This document shows positions 12,386-13,948 of a stretch of 13,948 nt of DNA, in pieces. The first letter of the stretch is position 1; every line of letters starts with the position of its first letter. The DNA lies in the NCBI GenBank assembly GCA_013288465.1, contig JABDBT010000019.1:1912-15859 (forward strand), written 5' to 3'. Under the pieces are notes generated by a model that worked only from the letters and a program-made list of their open reading frames with translations, did no database searches and was not told where the DNA came from. The DNA is from Bacteroidota bacterium. GTDB lineage: Bacteria > Bacteroidota > Bacteroidia > Sphingobacteriales > Sphingobacteriaceae. The position numbers and the translations under genes are program-made.

Positions 12386-13948
12386 TTAGTTACATGAGAA
12401 AATAGTGTATATTGTTGCTGGAGGAGTCGTTCCGCTAGGCGGCAAACCTTGTATAGTGATAATAGTACCCGCACTGACATTAGATGGGGCCGTTATAGTG
12501 CAACTGTTGCCTGCCGTGGTATTGGTAGTGCAGGATGAACCGATTTGCGAGCCTAATGTTAAATTCAAAGTACCATTTGCAGCGGTAGCGGAGTATAGTG
12601 ACCAGGTAACGCTGTTCCCCAAGTATGAATATACTGTTAAACTTGGCTTGCAAGCCGTTGGCGCTATTGCCGCATTTTGATTAACTAAGGAGGGATTGGA
12701 ATTGCCGGTTGTAGGTGATGCATATATTAATACGTTGGCCGCATAGGTTTGTATGGTATGGGCCTGCAAACTCGTTGCAATGCCCGATGGGCTACTACCT
12801 GTGCCGCCACCGGCGCTACCACTGCTATACTGCGGTATATTGAGCGTGCTGGTTCCTGAGTTATAGGTTGCTGCGCCGCTTGTTCCGGTTGTGGTGAGTG
12901 TTACTAAACCGGTAGGGCCGGTTGGGCCCTGTGGACCAGCAGAGCCGTTAGTTCCGTTAGAACCGGTAACACCAGTAGAGCCAGTGGGTCCCTGCGGGCC
13001 AGCAGAGCCGTTGGTGCCATTAGAACCGGTAACACCAGTAGAGCCAGTGGGTCCCTGCGGACCGGCAGAGCCGTTAGTGCCATTAGCCCCCGTCGCACCT
13101 GCAGGGCCTGTAGCTCCAGTCGTCCCGTTAGTTCCGTTAGCACCTGTAGCTCCGGTCGTCCCGTTAGCGCCCGTGGCTCCGGTAGCCCCTGTTGTACCAG
13201 CACCTGTAGCGCCGGTAGCACCAGCAGGGCCTGTATTTCCTTGGGCACCTGTAGCTCCTGTTGCCCCTGTTGTACCAGCGCCTGTTGCGCCTGTAGCACC
13301 GGCAGGGCCTGTATTTCCTTGGGCACCTGTAGCTCCTGTTGCCCCTGTTGTACCAGCGCCTGTTGCGCCTGTAGCACCGGCAGGGCCTGTATTACCTTGT
13401 GCGCCTGTAGCCCCGGTTGCCCCTGTTGTACCAGCACCCGTTGCACCGGTAGCACCGGCAGGGCCTGTATTACCTTGTGCACCTGTAGCTCCGGTTGCGC
13501 CTGTTGTACCAGCGCCCGTTGCACCGGTAGCACCGGCAGGGCCTGTATTACCTTGTGCGCCTGTAGCCCCGGTTGCCCCTGTTGTACCAGCACCTGTTGC
13601 GCCGGTAGCACCGGCAGGGCCTGTATTACCTTGTGCACCTGTAGCTCCGGTTGCGCCTGTTGTACCAGCGCCCGTTGCACCGGTAGCACCGGCAGGGCCT
13701 GTAGCTCCGGTCGTCCCGTTAGTTCCGTTAGCACCTGTGGCTCCGGTTGCCCCTGTTGTACCAGCCCCGGTTGCGCCGGTAGCACCGGCAGGGCCTGTAT
13801 TACCTTGTGCGCCTGTAGCTCCGGTAGCCCCTGTTGTACCAGCGCCTGTTGCGCCGGTAGCACCGGCAGGGCCTGTAGCTCCGGTCGTCCCGTTAGTTCC
13901 GTTAGCACCTGTGGCTCCGGTTGCCCCTGTTGTACCAGCCCCGGTTGC
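12386..13948 (-). CDS. Collagen-like repeat protein with C-terminal beta-type head, 5' end missing
   Basis: One frame is open from the right edge to the TAA at 12386-12388: 520 residues, N-terminus outside. Residues 1-344 or so are Gly-X-Y triplets ([21 protein letters not shown]), low in Pro and high in Thr and Ala, as in bacterial collagen-like proteins. The last block is [21 protein letters not shown], repeated. After GPTGPTGLV comes the linker [23 protein letters not shown], a junction common where collagen-like shafts meet a phage-fibre-like end piece, then a Ser/Thr-rich tail of about 150 residues with five Cys (ending IFSCN) that I cannot assign. Bacterial collagens form surface filaments by trimerisation, so this is probably a secreted or surface fibre. 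No type IX sorting domain is visible at the C-terminus. A longer open frame exists in another reading of 12904-13908 but is an artefact of the repeats. Confidence 0.85.
   Translation of the reverse strand, partial: ATGAGTTGATGATGANGTNGTTGATGPAGATGATGAGTTGATGATGAQGNTGPAGATGATGAGTTGATGATGANGTNGTTGATGPAGATGATGAGTTGATGATGAQGNTGPAGATGATGAGTTGATGATGAQGNTGPAGATGATGAGTTGATGATGAQGNTGPAGATGATGAGTTGATGATGAQGNTGPAGATGATGAGTTGATGATGAQGNTGPAGATGATGAGTTGATGATGAQGNTGPAGATGATGAGTTGATGATGANGTTGATGANGTNGTTGATGPAGATGANGTNGSAGPQGPTGSTGVTGSNGTNGSAGPQGPTGSTGVTGSNGTNGSAGPQGPTGPTGLVTLTTTGTSGAATYNSGTSTLNIPQYSSGSAGGGTGSSPSGIATSLQAHTIQTYAANVLIYASPTTGNSNPSLVNQNAAIAPTACKPSLTVYSYLGNSVTWSLYSATAANGTLNLTLGSQIGSSCTTNTTAGNSCTITAPSNVSAGTIITIQGLPPSGTTPPATIYTIFSCN
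12907..13086 (-). repeat. 63-bp tandem repeat in the collagen-like gene
   Basis: Two adjacent 63-bp units (12961-13023 and 13024-13086) encode 21 residues, [20 protein letters not shown] plus T, with a few synonymous differences. A third, diverged partial unit occupies about 12907-12960. The unit length is a multiple of three codons' worth of Gly-X-Y triplets, so gain or loss keeps the frame and the helix register. Confidence 0.85.
13192..13948 (-). repeat. 78/96-bp tandem repeats in the collagen-like gene
   Basis: The string GTACC (part of an Ala-Gly-Thr-Thr coding block) occurs ten times, at 13194, 13272, 13350, 13428, 13506, 13584, 13662, 13758, 13836 and 13932. The steps are 78 bp seven times and 96 bp twice. 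The 78-bp unit encodes [26 protein letters not shown]; the 96-bp variant replaces the last two triplets by GAN GTN GTT GAT. Each unit has one two-residue 'triplet' (GA), so Gly-X-Gly occurs once per unit. The array continues past the right edge. Confidence 0.9.

Noticed and set aside
12904..13908. A 334-codon open frame rich in Leu, Pro, Gln and Val on the - strand.
   Set aside because: It is a shadow frame of the collagen repeat. The Gly-X-Y frame runs on to the stop at 12386 and joins the C-terminal head without interruption.

Overview
The window looks like chromosomal DNA from a Bacteroidota member, probably family Sphingobacteriaceae (Mucilaginibacter/Pedobacter type). The reasons are a type IX secretion protein (PorV), a DUF4369-like/thioredoxin periplasmic protein, a textbook Bacteroidota promoter (TAnnTTTG) placed almost on the start codon of one gene, A/T-rich leaders without clear Shine-Dalgarno sites, and moderate GC. 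The genus is inferred; no rRNA or other marker gene is present.

Layout. 1-610 (-): a SirB1-like transglutaminase-fold protein that runs off the left edge. 653-1240 (+): a shortened, apparently catalytically degenerate methyltransferase-fold protein. 1421-2554 (-): a BamA/TamA-type outer-membrane barrel. 2555-3464: about 0.9 kb without a convincing gene, holding a MITE-like element and a 16-bp perfect palindrome. 3465-4631 (+): PorV, apparently with a TTG start. 4723-8194 (+): a PhyH-family Fe(II)/2-oxoglutarate oxygenase with an extra N-terminal domain, a periplasmic-binding-protein fold without signal peptide, and a formyltransferase with an intact Asn/His/Asp triad. 8521-10348 (+): three consecutive phage-tail-collar (MdpB-like) proteins, closed by a strong terminator. 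10675-12120 (-): a secreted thioredoxin-like protein. 12386-13948 (-): the 3' part of a large collagen-like protein, read in one frame to the window edge.

How the genes may work together. The oxygenase, binding-fold protein, formyltransferase and three collar proteins all read rightward and end at one terminator. They could form a small-molecule or peptide-modifying module linked to a set of tail-fibre-like proteins. This is the best candidate for an undescribed system, but it rests on gene order alone, and the gaps of 222, 220 and 326 bp mean one transcript is not shown. PorV and the BamA-like barrel are general outer-membrane machinery.

The most striking non-coding signal is that nearly every long intergenic gap holds a palindromic repeat of a different design: an octamer ladder (1243-1420), a MITE-like element (3068-3304) with a truncated relative (8200-8316), a heptamer ladder (5761-5902), a TGCGAGG element with 9-bp terminal repeats (7052-7257) and a nested inverted repeat (10475-10643). 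Three of them begin within about 20 bp after a stop codon. The collagen-like gene has 78/96-bp tandem repeats, and each unit carries the same one-residue break in the Gly-X-Y pattern.
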